Below are positions 1 through 10,027 of a stretch of 64,000 bases of DNA, piece after piece. Origin of the DNA: Blastobasis lacticolella (taxonomy: Eukaryota; Arthropoda; Insecta; Lepidoptera; Blastobasidae); NCBI GenBank assembly GCA_905147135.1, contig LR990043.1, forward strand, positions 19,159,584 to 19,223,583. Reading direction: 5' to 3'. The notes under the pieces are model-generated. The model saw only the letters and a program-made list of their open reading frames with translations. It was not told the DNA's origin and ran no database searches. The first letter of the stretch is position 1, and each line of letters begins with the position of its first letter. Both the position numbers and the translations under genes were made by a program.

Positions 1-350
1 TGGCTGATACCACAGAATTCAAATAAAAACAAAATCCCTGTCTCTAAATCAGGAACGAAGCATGCAAATGGCCGCCATTTTAAATGTATGCGATACTTGA
101 GGGTTGCCATACACCATCATCCATTTTGCCCTAGTTACGAATTTATGTATAGGTTAGCAACACAACGTTTTAATAATAATTTAATAGAAATTCTTCTGTT
201 TCTGCCTATCCCTACGGGAAAAAGGCCGGTATTATTTCTTTATTTTAAAATTCTTATGTAATGAATATTGTACAATGCCTGTGTCAGTAGGTATAACAAC
301 TTAATTAAAGGCGAGGACGACCCAGAATCAAAATTCGTCTGCACCAATAG
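1..350. other. Non-genic stretch with a LINE 3'-end scrap
   Basis: No gene seen. At about 195-225 the phrase CTGCCTATCCCTACGGGAAA matches the 3' UTR phrase seen again near 12910 and 30140, where lepidopteran LINE copies end close to a (TATG)n tail. The rest is AT-rich unique-looking sequence. Confidence 0.35.
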
Positions 351-351
351 A

Positions 352-702
352 TCAAAGTGTTTCTCGGAGTATTAAGGGCAATATTTTTATTACGCTTTTT
401 GGAATGCGGTACGATAAGTAATGCCTGCCACTAATCTTTCGCTTGACAAGAACCATGACAATAATAAGCTTGACCTTGCCAATTTTAGACTTTATCATGA
501 TCACACTCATCGGCAGCACGTCCATCCAAACTCCCCACTCTGTCCGCAAGTTTTGTTTTTGTTTGAAGGTGATGGGCCTATAGAACCACGCGATATTCAA
601 TCTGTCTTAGTAAATATACACACACTATACTGTACAATAGTAGCACACACACACACAGACCATAATCTTATTTTAAGTACTTATTTATATTTCTTCTTTT
701 AA
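352..702. other. Two overlapping short ORFs, unrecognised
   Basis: Frames of 93 codons (plus, 421-702) and 82 codons (minus, 352-600) overlap in opposite senses. Neither shows a domain I recognise. The plus frame ends in low-complexity codons over a CA microsatellite at 643-657. Either could be a decayed transposon segment or chance. There are no splice signals or promoter I would trust. Confidence 0.12.
643..657. repeat. (CA)n microsatellite
   Basis: A short run of about seven CA dinucleotides, directly visible. Confidence 0.9.
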
Positions 703-734
703 TTTTGCTTTTTAATTACTTGAATGTAACCCAC

Positions 735-950
735 TATGAAATTGTTATGTTGCCCACAGTATAGTTTTACCTAAGCATAGACTAATCCATAAATATAATC
801 TGGCCCCACGATACAGGCCTGCCCTAGTGTGGGGGCTAAAATAACCTTTCCATTTATATGTAGCACTAGTTGATGTACTGGAAACGTGTAACAACATAAT
901 ATGTATTAATTTGATTTTTCCAATAAACATATTTGTATTGTATTTTTATT
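735..950 (+). other. Possible retroelement 3' UTR with hairpin and poly(A) signal
   Basis: A GC-rich imperfect hairpin (about 801-835, arms GGCCCCAC and GTGGGGGC) lies in otherwise AT-rich DNA. It is followed by an AATAAA at 922-927 and a T-rich end. The layout is that of a transcript 3' end, most likely a retroelement. No coding frame is attached, so the parent element is unknown. Confidence 0.25.
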
Positions 951-1765
951 TGTAAATCTTCGCGTAGTGTAATAAGAGCAAGTCATGTTAGGCAGTCTAA
1001 TTAGTCTGTTCGAGTGGATTTGTCCGCGCTAGACTGGAAATCGGTGGTGTAATTTAGACCGTTTAGTCAGCGCACAGTTCAGTGTTAATAGACTAGGTTA
1101 ACAATGAATAAAGTATGGGTCATGTCCCAAAAATTCATCATCATCATGATCCATAGCGTTTATCCCAGCTTATGCCTGGGTCCATTTTCCGACTTAAATT
1201 GTCCGTCGTACTTATGTGGTATAATTTTTTTCCATATATTCTTTTGAGGAATCCTAAAAACTACGGAACCTGACCTGGCCGAGCCACAATTGCAACTAAT
1301 AAAGATTTCCCCACATTTAGGGAATGTAGGGAATTTCTGAACATTAACCTTTTTTGAGACTTGGCTACAAGCAATTTTACGTTTGTAGCGACAACATAAT
1401 GATGCCAACCTGTATTTTATCAGACCTTTAGTTAATAGAGGTCTATGGAACGTTTAAACCTACTATAAAGTATATATTTCTATAAATAAGACCGTAAGGT
1501 TATAAAAATAAATGTCAGTCCTAACGAAAATCACTCGCACCCACGAAAACACGTTTTTATGAGAAAAAAATACATTTGATATGAAAGAGAAATATCATTT
1601 GCTCTGTTAGCGATACAATATTTCGTTATTTCCTCCCAATGCCTGCTCGAGACAGTATCTTGCTGCGACGAACTGAAATAGTCTTCGAAAACTTTTCCGA
1701 TGTACTTTGTTGTACCTAGTTAGATGATGAATATATTATTACTCTTGTTTATACTGAAGGTATAA
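950..1765. other. Stretch without recognisable features
   Basis: Unique-looking AT-rich DNA. Only short frames without family features; an isolated AATAAA near 1107. Confidence 0.4.
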
Positions 1766-1769
1766 AGAA

Positions 1770-1840
1770 GCGTCGTAGCTTAATGGGTAAGGGGTCCGAC
1801 TCCTAAGCGAGAGGTACCGAGTTCGATCCCCACGTTTAGT
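1770..1840 (+). repeat. tRNA-like pol III promoter (SINE head remnant)
   Basis: An A-box-like TAGCTTAATGGGTAAGG and a B-box-like GAGTTCGATCCC are separated by tRNA-like spacing. The anticodon stem and acceptor stem do not close, so it is not a tRNA gene. It is most likely the tRNA-derived head of a SINE whose body is not otherwise represented here. Confidence 0.4.
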
Positions 1841-1982
1841 TGACATTTGTTCATGATATCGCCAACTAAATACATAGGGTTCAATTAATTAGAGATTTTA
1901 TTTTACACTAAAACGTTTCTCCCAATGACAAAAAGTTACCGTAGTCTATGGACGTTTGCAATATAATAATAATTAAATACAC

Positions 1983-2252
1983 ATGCAGCGCCATCTAGCT
2001 CCAAAGTAAGCAAAACTTCTGTTATGGGTGCTAATGTATGTGGGTAAATGAAAAACTACTTATATACTTTTTAATACATCCTTATTATACGTATAACACC
2101 CAGACCCGTAACAGAAATAAAAAAATATCTTTTAAATTTGTCTCTTTGTAATTTGTAATTTGTATCTTTTAAACCTGCCGAGAATCGTACCCGGGGCCTC
2201 TGCGTGGCAGACCAGCTAGTAAACCAACTGAACCACTCATGTCGTCAATATA
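1983..2252 (-). mobile_element. SINE family C (tRNA-Gly-derived), diverged copy
   Basis: On the minus strand it reads tRNA-Gly(GCC)-like head (TCTGCCACGC anticodon region, then a degraded GGTTCGATTCC-type B box), body with GGGTCTGGGTGTT, and 3' end with GATGGCGCTG. It matches the copies at 9326, 15508 and 18790 in both ends and in the body. It contains extra internal T-rich and GTAATTT repeats, so it is the most diverged copy. Confidence 0.75.
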
Positions 2253-2463
2253 AAACGAAGTATCACAAGCGTGTTGCTGAACTAGCTAAAACTTTTTCAC
2301 AGCCCTTTTTATATTACTTCAAAAATAAACTTATAAAAGTATGATTGATAACGTTCAGTTCCAGATATTGCCAAGGAGAATTTAATAACTTTTCATATTA
2401 GCTTGCACTGACTGCAGACGAGGTGACACTGGTGCGAGCATGGATTACCCGTATTATGGGAAC

Positions 2464-2550
2464 GTTAGAGGTCTCACAGTGCGCGGGAATACGCTGGGTT
2501 CCAACTAACAATAACTGAGTGGCGGTCGGCACTACGCGTCCGTCAAAATG
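2464..2550 (+). repeat. Dispersed repeat J, copy 1
   Basis: The segment with CAGTGCGCGGGAA, GGTTCCAACT and TCGGCACTA...GTCCGT recurs near 8311-8402. Both copies sit just upstream of an RTE 3' fragment. Confidence 0.55.
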
Positions 2551-2555
2551 AACGA

Positions 2556-2745
2556 AATTAATCAATCATAGCCGGCCTAAGAAGCGATGGCTTGATGTAG
2601 TCAGAACGGATATGCGTGCCAATAAACTCACTATAAAGGATGCCGAAGACCGAGCGAAGAGGGCCAAGAGTAGCAGGAAGGCGGACCCTGGGCCCTCGCG
2701 TGCCGCGCGGGGACATAACGTCAAGATGAAGATGATGATGAGCTG
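2556..2745 (+). pseudogene. RTE-clade LINE, 3' end of pol
   Basis: The plus strand reads as the C-terminal RTE pol tail: RPKKRWLDVVRTDM, then DAEDRAKRAKSSRKADPG, then a 3' end in GATGAAGATGATGATGAG. This arrangement (basic W-x-D-V segment, Arg/Lys-rich DRAKW-like motif, GAT repeats as tail) is that of RTE elements in Lepidoptera. The last 70 bases also match the 3' end of SINE family A (GGCGGACC..GGGCCCTCG...GACAT), which bears on how that SINE moves. Only the tail remains; no RT or endonuclease. Confidence 0.65.
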
Positions 2746-2989
2746 AGGCTAGAGTACCTATTGAACAAGACTTAGACAAGTTTTGTTTGAGAAAACGTGT
2801 GTAAGAGCATTTCGTGTACGAGTTTGCTGGTAGACACTTTTATAGCAACTTTTCCCTTGCTTTCTAGTTTAAGATATATTATTCACATCAACAAGGGGCC
2901 ATACTATCGTACGTGTTGGCGGTAAAGGTAAGGAATCGAAGACATTTGTCTGAAAGGCAGGCCATCTGATATATAAATACGAAACGATA

Positions 2990-3260
2990 AAGTTACCATA
3001 GGGCCGTAAGCTTGTTTGCCACCTTAGTGGTATAAAACACACACACTGAACACTCTTTGGAGCAAGTTGCTCAGTGGAGCAGACCAAACTTGGCTCCCTG
3101 TGTGTGTTCTACCGGCTGTACGTATAATAGAGAATGTTCTGAAAAATTTTTTGAGCTGGTGCCCACAGCACGAGTCCGCCATCGCACCACCCGCCGCAAG
3201 CTGAGTACTCATCCCAACTACTTACTCGGTTGGCGTCCAGAAGGTTCAAAATAACGTCCC
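2990..3260 (+). pseudogene. Non-LTR retrotransposon pol C-terminus, 5'-truncated
   Basis: After a short 3'-UTR-like piece (CTTGTTTGCCACC, 3013-3025), the plus strand encodes VFYRLY, then ECSEKFFELVPTARVRHRT and TRRKLSTHPNYLLGWRP with a frame break. This is the conserved tail region downstream of the RT domain of a widespread lepidopteran LINE (CR1/Jockey-like group; clade not resolved). A related tail is on the minus strand at 11375-11860. Broken and without RT motifs, so inactive. Confidence 0.6.
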
Positions 3261-3329
3261 TCGCTAGCACGACTCGGATGTGTAATGACCTTAGTGTTTT
3301 CTTTGGATTATGACATGGGATCGTTCAAT

Positions 3330-3445
3330 AGGTACATTAGAGGTCTTTTTAGAGGCGGGCAACGCATTGGGCCCCTATTGTTGCTGATGTCCATAGGCGG
3401 CGGTGATTACTTTGCATCAGGTGTATGTTTGTCGGCCGTATAACT
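3330..3445 (+). pseudogene. LINE 3' terminal fragment
   Basis: GCGGGCAACGCATTGG...GATGTCCATAGGCGGCGGTGA..CATCAGGTG is the extreme pol C-terminus (..ADVHRRR-stop) plus 3' UTR of a lepidopteran LINE. Related copies lie at 14770, 43465, 44255 and 59345. Confidence 0.6.
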
Positions 3446-3481
3446 ATATACACTGTGATATAATAGCATCGGGTGTTTCGA

Positions 3482-3682
3482 TTAGTCCGGCGATGTCTGT
3501 TTGTTTATCAAATTAAATTCTGGCGTGAATACAATCGCTATGTGTGACAGGCATAAATCTACTTTATTCAGGTGCGTGTATTTATGCGCTTCCGTAATAA
3601 AATGACCAATTGTTCTTCTACCAAAGCTATTTGTTCTTGACTGTTTTTCTAACAGAGACGTAAATCGGAGCTCGTAACACAA
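3482..3682 (-). other. Unrecognised 66-codon ORF
   Basis: A minus-strand frame with fairly balanced composition (contains RRTIGHFITEAHKYTHL). I do not recognise a family. It lies between two LINE 3' fragments, so it may be another piece of a transposon. Low confidence that it is expressed. Confidence 0.15.
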
Positions 3683-3739
3683 AATAGATAACTCGAAGAT
3701 AACCAGAAGGCCATCTTCATGGAAATGGCACTTTCTATT

Positions 3740-4115
3740 TTTTTGTATTATTGCCTAGAGACATGGACGGACGGTCCACTTGATGAATCGTGGCCACTGT
3801 CGTCCAGGACATCTGCAACCTTAGGGGAGCAGATGCGGTGAAGGCCTTTGAGGTACCTATACCCTTTGAAGAACCCCATGTTATAGTGCAAAGGAAAGGC
3901 TTCTGGAGCTCATTGCACATCTTGCACGTGCGTGGTAAAAACGGTGGCCATGCTCGTACGTTATTTGGCCAGGCATCCCGATGGTGTGGAGGATGGTCGT
4001 CGGAGGGTTGTGGTGGCGGACATGTTACGGTGGCTCCAAGTTGAACAGTTGCTCGGAACATTCCCCGTTATACTATAGAGAACACATAGAGCCAACGTCT
4101 CTCCAGACCGTTTTT
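3740..4115 (-). pseudogene. LINE pol C-terminus, degraded
   Basis: On the minus strand the sequence reads FLPRTCKM-NEL, then (after a frameshift) FPLHYNMGFFKG, then a basic stretch and VADVLDD. This is the terminal portion of the same lepidopteran LINE family found at 9565, 24130 and 52040. The frameshift within the conserved NMGFFK motif shows decay. The copy shares a further tail (AGAGAACACA..GAGCCAACGTCTCT) with the one at 24130-24420. Confidence 0.55.
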
Positions 4116-4266
4116 CACTAGTTCGGATTCCGGACCTAATCCTTACCTTTCTTGAATTATATTAAAAAGTAGGACGTATTTACTAGTCCGACGCAACACT
4201 ACGTGCGTTTGACAATTCTCATTTATATTTTATCAATGACGTTATTTCGATAAATGACTTGACTTA

Positions 4267-4505
4267 ATGACGAGATTGAATTGTAATTGGATCGCAATAG
4301 CAGCTCAACGACAATGACAATTCAATAGCGTCATTAGTAACAGTAGCATAATACCAAAAGTATATCATACTGCCGCTGTAATCTAACTGCAATTCAATCG
4401 TCCCAATATTAAATGAGTGGACCTGAAGCCCTGTTAGTAGGGAGTAGGCGTTCTTTATACTGTGCTCAATCAATATATTGTTCCGTGTGACAGCAGCTGT
4501 CACCG
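4267..4505. mobile_element. Short foldback MITE H, copy 1
   Basis: The left end GATTGAATTGTAATTGG is mirrored by CTGCAATTCAATCG at about 4388-4402. The unit shares TTGGATCGCAATAGCAGCTC and CATTAGTAACAG..GCA with the copy at 29725-29880. No coding capacity. Confidence 0.45.
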
Positions 4506-4970
4506 TAATGAAATGCGCCGAAATTTTTTTACCGCGGTAATTTAAAACATTATGCCGTAATTATTTTTATACCGTCCCTCTCGTAAATGTTCCACAATAC
4601 GTCCATGCGATACATTGTTCACGGTACTTAAAAGGTGAAGAGTTGCCTACCCTTGAATGGGTAGGAAGTACTATATGTAGGTATGCTGACTGGGGTCCCT
4701 TTTGCACACATCACCACACCACAACACACCCACACATATCCAAAGTCACTGTGTAAGATTTTTTTTTTAAATAAAATCATTTTTTGCAGGTTTTTTGTTA
4801 GTTTAGTCTTTAGGTATGTTCGGTTTTTGCTTCTATTATTTTTTATCTTACTTTGTTGATTTTTTGTTTTGTGGTGTTGATTTTCTGTTCAACAAATGTT
4901 ATCCTATTCTACTCTATTCTTCAATTCCATATCATTTGGCAAATACATTTTTTCATGCACATTAAACCCC
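4505..4970. other. Stretch without genes
   Basis: Contains a CA/CCA-rich low-complexity patch at 4708-4740 and T-rich runs around 4760-4920. No gene recognised. Confidence 0.4.
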
Positions 4971-5126
4971 AGGTTGGTCAGGTTCCCCTGGTAGCAGGGT
5001 CATGGAGGTCAGATGGCAGTCGCTCCACTGTAATTACCTGACCTGCCAAATCCTGGATCATGGTCAAGGCGGACCCCGGGCCCTCGTGCGTGAGAGCACA
5101 ACCGGAACATTAACGCTAAGATGATT
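4971..5126 (+). mobile_element. SINE family A, 5'-truncated
   Basis: The 3' half of family A: TGGTCAGGTTCCCCTGGTAG, ATGGCAGTCGCTCCACTG, TCCTGGATCATGGTCAAGG, GCACAACCGGAACATTAACG, ending AAGATGAT. It lacks the tRNA-like head, as expected for a truncated retrotransposed copy. Confidence 0.75.
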
Positions 5127-5431
5127 TTTTTTTATTAAACCCCAATTACCAGCTCCATGCGAAGCAATTAATAGTTCCATCAGACATTTGAATTGACATT
5201 ACACTAATAACTGTGTGGACAAAGGAATCAAATAACTGGATACACTGTCATTAGGAAATTGGGTATTGGTTAACCACGTTTACTTTGCCCCAAATAACTT
5301 AACAAGGCTTTTAATCGTCAAAATGTATGTTGCTCTGCTTACAATAACTAGCTTTTATTCAATTGGCCGTATGTGTAGTGTACGACCGTACGGCAAGTAG
5401 AATATAGCTACAACCCGTCAAAGTAGAAGAC
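5126..5431. other. Stretch without recognisable features
   Basis: AT-rich, no coding or repeat signature seen. Confidence 0.35.
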
Positions 5432-5720
5432 GACTAATATCATCATCATCACAGCCCGTAACAGTCCACTGCAGGACTTAGGGCCTCTCCCACGAAAGGG
5501 GAGGTTATCGCCATAATCTCCGCGCTTGGCAGGCGGGTTGGAGGTCGCAGTGTTTAAATATAACAATGGAAAATGCTGCTGCCCGTTTTCCAGACTACGG
5601 AGACTTTGGATCTTTTGCCTCGAAAACATTAGTCGCCTTACGACACCCATGAGTGTAAGGGGTTGGTGCTATTCTACTCTGCCGGACACCACACGGCCAC
5701 TAATATCAGACTAATATCAT
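5432..5720 (-). mobile_element. SINE family B, full-length with TSD
   Basis: On the minus strand it reads from GGCCGTGTGGTGTCCGGCAG through ATGGGTGTCG, GGGCAGCAGCATTTTCC and TGCGA..CCAACCCGCCTGCC to GCAGTGGACTGTTACGGGCT and TGATGATGATGA. It is flanked by GACTAATATCAT at 5432-5443 and 5709-5720, a 12-bp target-site duplication slightly blurred by the (ATC)n tail. About 260 bp, no coding capacity. Confidence 0.8.
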
Positions 5721-6235
5721 AGCGTCAGATCACTCTTTGAACTCTTTCAGGTGGTAGGACTATGTCAAGCCTGAGGAATCGGGCTGGGTGAGTTCCACCG
5801 CGTTATTTATTCCTACCGCCAAGCACCAGTGCTTGCAATGTTGTGTTCCGGTTTGAAGGATAAGTTCTGACATTTTCATATCCATAATTAGATTTTATTT
5901 TGACATTGTTATTGATTCTGTACCTACTTATAAATTAATTGATCTCCATATTTTTGACATGTAATACATATTATTTAAAGGCTGACATTTGTATAAATTT
6001 ATCTGACATATATACCTATGTTTATTTTTGATTTAGTATTATGACATGAATTAATTCTAAAGTGACGTTGTAATGCTGACGATGAATGTATTTATTATTG
6101 TAAAATATAATTATTAATGAAATTTAATAAGAATATGAGTCTGTGAAACTTGAAATAAATGATATTTAATTTCATAAGGTAGCCAGTGACAACACACCTA
6201 CGGTTCTGCATTTTTTTTTATTTTTCGTGCAGTCG
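5720..6235. other. Stretch without recognisable features
   Basis: Very AT-rich with GACAT-containing phrases repeated loosely. No gene or clear element. Confidence 0.35.
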
Positions 6236-6300
6236 TAGATGTTATGGGCGACAGTAACCGCTTACCATCAGGGGGCTTTCTACTCGTAGAGTAAAAAAAA
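6236..6300 (+). repeat. LINE 3'-end scrap
   Basis: GATGTTATGGGCGACAGTAA..CATCAGG corresponds to the ..VADVHGRR-stop/3' UTR phrase of the LINE tails elsewhere in the window (compare 59283-59335). Confidence 0.4.
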
Positions 6301-6847
6301 ACTGTAAATGGGAAGCAAGGTTTTCTGTTGAGTATTTTCAACACTGCGATCTTCAACATGGTCTACCTATATTAGTGTGGAGGAGGCTAAAATCCACAAA
6401 TGGACTTTTACATGCCGTTGATGTATGTTAATTGTCACACACATTCTATATTATGTTAGGGCTTCAACGCAGCAGTGATTTTTCACGTGAATTGAACACT
6501 GCTCAGAAAACTCCCAAATACTGTCGAGCTCCCCGCAAGAAGTAAACGTAGAAAATAACAATAGTACCCAAGGTGGAGACAGCTGTAAAGTTAGCACATT
6601 AATAAAAAAAAAATACCAAGTAACTGTCGCTAATTACATACGCAAATATTGTTCAGTTGCTAACAGCAGAAATACGTCGTGTTGACGAGACAAAGCCTTG
6701 TAATCTCCGACGTGCGTCCTAATGTGTTCGTTTTATGGAAATGTCTGCGATGCTTCCCTTTGTTGGAATATTTCGAAATTTCGCCTAAGGTGTTATTGTG
6801 CTTTGAGTGCTTGCGTTTTTGAACGTATCTATAGACGTTTAAAAACA
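6300..6847. other. Stretch without recognisable features
   Basis: No coding signature. Short overlapping frames near 6660-6917 run into the SINE that follows. Confidence 0.35.
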
Positions 6848-7188
6848 GAGCGTCGGTGGGGATCCAAGTCGTACCCCGAGGTACTGGGTTTGACCCCCAG
6901 TACCGCCATTGGACCAATGACTCTTATGAGTTATGTATATTGATTGAACGCTAACCCAAGCTCTTACGGTGAGGGAAAACATCGTAATGAAACCTGAACA
7001 TTTAGGCAACTGAATGTGTAACCATGGTCCAATCTGGTCAGGTTCCCCTGTAAACAGGGTCACTGAGGTCTGATGGCTGTCGGTCTACTGTAATTACCCG
7101 ATCTGCCAAATCCTGGATCATGGTCAAGGTGGTCCCCTGTCCCGCGCGCGCGAGAACACAACCGGGACATTAGCGCCACGGTTACCAT
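6848..7188 (+). mobile_element. SINE family A, near full-length, variant head
   Basis: GAGCGTCGGTGG opens as in the copy at 63707. The tRNA-like region is altered (GTACCCCGAGGTACTGGG, degraded B box), followed by the family body: CTCTTACGGTGAGGGAAAAC, TGAATGTGTAACCATG, CAGGTTCCCCTG, TCCTGGATCATGGTCAAGG, ACAACCGGGACATTAGCGCC. The copy at 30603 shares the variant head, so this is a subfamily rather than a one-off change. Confidence 0.8.
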
Positions 7189-7189
7189 G

Positions 7190-8310
7190 ATGATACGTTT
7201 AAAACTAGTCAAGGCACACAACATCCGAGTATTGAACTATGCTGTTTACATTGCGTTGTACACCAGCTTCCGCATGGCAAGTGATTATTTGGGGACGAAA
7301 AGTGGTTTAAAAAAGGTTGAAATATCAAGACGGTATTATTTTAGGCCCAATTGAATTGAATATGAAACAAAGTCCGTCCGACAATCTCAACTATTGTGCG
7401 AGTTCCAATAAGGTTTTACGTGGATATAGGAATGAAGTAAATCTATAAAATGTAATCACTTCCTCGTTTCCCACTTTATCGAGGATCCCGCATTCAGTGC
7501 TCCAGCTCAATACCAGCGTCCAACGAACTGACGAACCAATTTTTATTCCAATCGTGGATCCGTTTAAATCCCCTTTAAGTTAGCCTTTGAATAGTAGAAC
7601 GCACCTGCGGCAATAGCAGTGGAAATTACTGATATTTTTTCCGTCAGCACCGAAAATAACGGTATTCCGCGATACCGGTGGTTTCCTATCGGGACATATG
7701 AAGTGGAAAATAAATCACGGTTCGCTTTCGCAATCCAATGGTCTGAAAAATGAAAACTATGGGCTGGTAACTTCGAGTCTACAAAGCGATGAACCAGGCG
7801 TGCTAAACAACGACCGTGTTTCTGAACGGTATTTAGTGTTTATTTATTGAGGCATATGTACGTGATTTTTACTTGTTTGTTTGTTTTGACTGTCGAAAAA
7901 TAATGAGAGGATAAGTTTGAAGTTGGCATCTGTGGAGCTGTGTATCTGTTTGGACCGATTTTGATGCTGTATTTTTTATTTGAAAGTCTGTAAATAGATA
8001 GTACTTTGTCTACTAAAATATTTTTAGAGATCTTTCGACATGTCAAGGTTAAATTATTGTTAAGATATGCAAACATCGAGTGTGGTTAGCTCAGTTTTGT
8101 AGAGTGAATGATGATTTCCTTGTTAGATGCGGTATCCCAGCTAGTCGTAAGTTCAAGTCGCCAAATGTATTTCCGACGTAGAAATACAAATCCACCGTAA
8201 ACAGGAACAAAAAAAATACAGACGACAATTACGGAACTCTAAAAAATTTGAGTGGTGATTGTAAGACACTTTCTATAAATTACTGACTATTTTGCACCCG
8301 TATTCAAAAA
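7190..8310. other. Stretch without genes
   Basis: AT-rich. At 8085-8160 there is a weak tRNA-like pair (GTTAGCTCAG and AGTTCAAGTC) that could be an old SINE head. Otherwise nothing recognisable. Confidence 0.35.
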
Positions 8311-8402
8311 CGTTACCATGAGGTCATCAACGTACATAGTGCGCGGAAACGGTTCCAACTGACAGAACTTGTGTGGCAATCGGCACTATGTGTCCGTAAA
8401 AA
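8311..8402 (+). repeat. Dispersed repeat J, copy 2
   Basis: Matches copy 1 (2464-2550): GTGCGCGG.AA, GGTTCCAACTGACA, TCGGCACTATGTGTCCGT. It again lies just upstream of an RTE fragment. Confidence 0.55.
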
Positions 8403-8483
8403 TTATCCATCTTATAGCCGTGCGTCTGCTTAGCAGAGAGCGCTATTAGAACGCGTAGTAACGCAACTTTAGTTTGCTAATAT

Positions 8484-8898
8484 ACAAAAGCATAATTAGA
8501 CCTGTAATGCTGTACGGCTGCGAAACCTGGCCACGACCGCGAACTCTCCTCTAACGAAATGAAAATGCTGCGGTGGATGTGTGTCGTTACGCGACTTGAT
8601 CGAGTGCGTAACGAGTACATCCGTGGCAGCCTTGGCGTGAGAGATATCGAAGATAACATTATATCGTATTGCGTAAACCCCTCAGACGTGTCTGGAAAAA
8701 AGAAGCCTAAATCTGCCTGTATCAAGACAGAGGTCCCGCGGGAGCGCTAAGAACCAATGGATTGACATCGCCGAGTCGGACGCGAAAGCCAACGGGTTAC
8801 GACGTCAGGATGCCAAAGATCAGGCAAAGTGGAGAAGAAAAAGTAGAAAAGCGGAGCCTGGCAGAAGCCGGGGTTGGCCGCTCGGATGATTATGAGTA
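8484..8898 (+). pseudogene. RTE-clade LINE, pol C-terminal third
   Basis: The plus strand reads with frameshifts: PVMLYGCETWP (the conserved LYGCE-W motif after the RT domain), KMLRWMCVVTRLDRVRNEYI and RGSLGVRDI, then NQWIDIAESDAKANGL, DAKDQAKWRRKSRKAEPG, ending GGATGATTATGAG. Order and motifs are those of the RTE pol region downstream of RT. A longest open piece is at 8559-8750. RT and endonuclease are absent and the frame is interrupted, so this is a dead 5'-truncated copy. Confidence 0.75.
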
Positions 8899-9325
8899 GT
8901 TAAACAAGAAGATATTGTCAGTGAATACGGATGTTATTCTCGTTGACTGAATGAACTCTTCCTGCGTACTTCACACGATCAGCTGATGCACCTAACGAAG
9001 CTACCAAAAGAATATTGCGATTTTGTGTACACCATGTTGTTTAGCTATTTATAGGCCGTTGTTTTTACCGTGGCTGGCGTTCGTTAGGCGCCCTGGGAAA
9101 TAGGGCGTAAAATCGACGCCTCGGGTCCGCAAATCAATTTGTAAATATCAACGGAGGCCGCCTGTGTGGGTTTAGTGCGGGGCCATCGCGGTCAGGTGAC
9201 TGTGCACGAATTAAACGTACTTGAGTAAAGGAAATTGGTAATCCCGACTTCCAATAGGTTTCTTAATTTTTTTTATTGACTAGGGAGGACATACATAAAT
9301 AAATAATAAACAAATAATCGTGGAC
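8899..9325. other. Stretch without genes; CpG-rich patch
   Basis: About 9055-9210 is clearly richer in G+C and CpG (GGCGTTCG, TCGACGCC, GGAGGCCGCC) than its surroundings. No coding frame or repeat family recognised. Confidence 0.35.
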
Positions 9326-9557
9326 AAATTCACACAGCGCCATCTAGCCCCAAAGTAAGCAAAGCTTGTGTTATGGGTGCTAGATAACTGATAAACTACT
9401 TATATACTTTTCAATACATACTTATTATACATAGAACACCCAGACCCAGTAACAGAAATTAAAATTCATCATTTCAATTTTTGCCCGGCCGGGAATCGAA
9501 CCTGGGACCTCTTGTGTGGCAGACCGGCATGTTGACCACTGAATCACTCAGGTTGTC
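9326..9557 (-). mobile_element. SINE family C (tRNA-Gly-derived)
   Basis: On the minus strand: head GGTCAACATGCCGGTCTGCC with a tRNA-Gly(GCC)-like anticodon region and B box GGTTCGATTCCCGG (one change), body GGGTCTGGGTGTTC, 3' end GGGGCTAGATGGCGCTGTG followed by an AT-rich tail. Very close to the copy at 18790-19035. Confidence 0.85.
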
Positions 9558-9564
9558 ATGATCG

Positions 9565-9745
9565 GACGGTCCATCTGATAGAAAGCGGCCTGATGGCCTG
9601 CAACCTAAGGGGGGCGGATGCGGTGCCGGCCTTTAAGGAACCTCTACACATGTTTTTTTAAGAACCCCATGTTGAAGTGCAGAGAAAAGACTTCGGGGGG
9701 GATCTTATTCCACATCTTACACGTGCGTTAGTTGGTTTCTACAGG
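9565..9745 (-). pseudogene. LINE pol C-terminus, degraded
   Basis: The same family as 3740-4115: on minus it gives RTCKMWNK.P, a broken FNMGF.KK, and a proline-rich then LRLQ stretch. Frameshifts abound. It abuts an unrelated RTE tail on its right. Confidence 0.5.
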
Positions 9746-9779
9746 TGTTGAAGAAATGAAACCATTCTTCAAGCTGAAA

Positions 9780-10027
9780 GCTGTAAGCTGAAGCTGAAAT
9801 GGCAGTGGACAGTAGATATGTGCTGAAGAACCGGCAACCGCAGGGATAAGCGAGTTCTTGAGTGGAGACCGCGCCTCGGCAAGAGCAGTGTAGGACGACC
9901 TCCAGCTAGGTGGAATGCGAAAGCCTGCAGATGGGTGCTGGGGGGCCGAGGTCAGTGTACATTGGCGCTCATTTGTGGAGGCCTAGTCCAGCATTGGACT
10001 AGTAGTAGTGAATAAGCAGATGATGAA
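9780..10027 (+). pseudogene. RTE-clade LINE, 3' end of pol
   Basis: Plus strand: LKWQW-type segment (AAATGGCAGTGGAC), LEWRPRLGKSSVGRPP.RW, then GGAGGCCTAGTCCAGCA..GGACT and a tail in GATGATGA. It matches the C-terminus of the intact RTE at 36884-38075 (LKWQWAGHIARR, LEWRPRTGRRSVGRPPTRW) but carries stops. 5'-truncated relic. Confidence 0.7.

Noticed and set aside
3735..4061. 108-codon minus ORF as an intact protein
   Set aside because: It mixes frames of a LINE pol tail; the conserved NMGFFK motif is in another frame.
8085..8160. Second tRNA-like SINE head
   Set aside because: Box A and B matches are weak and spacing is too long; no body shared with other copies.
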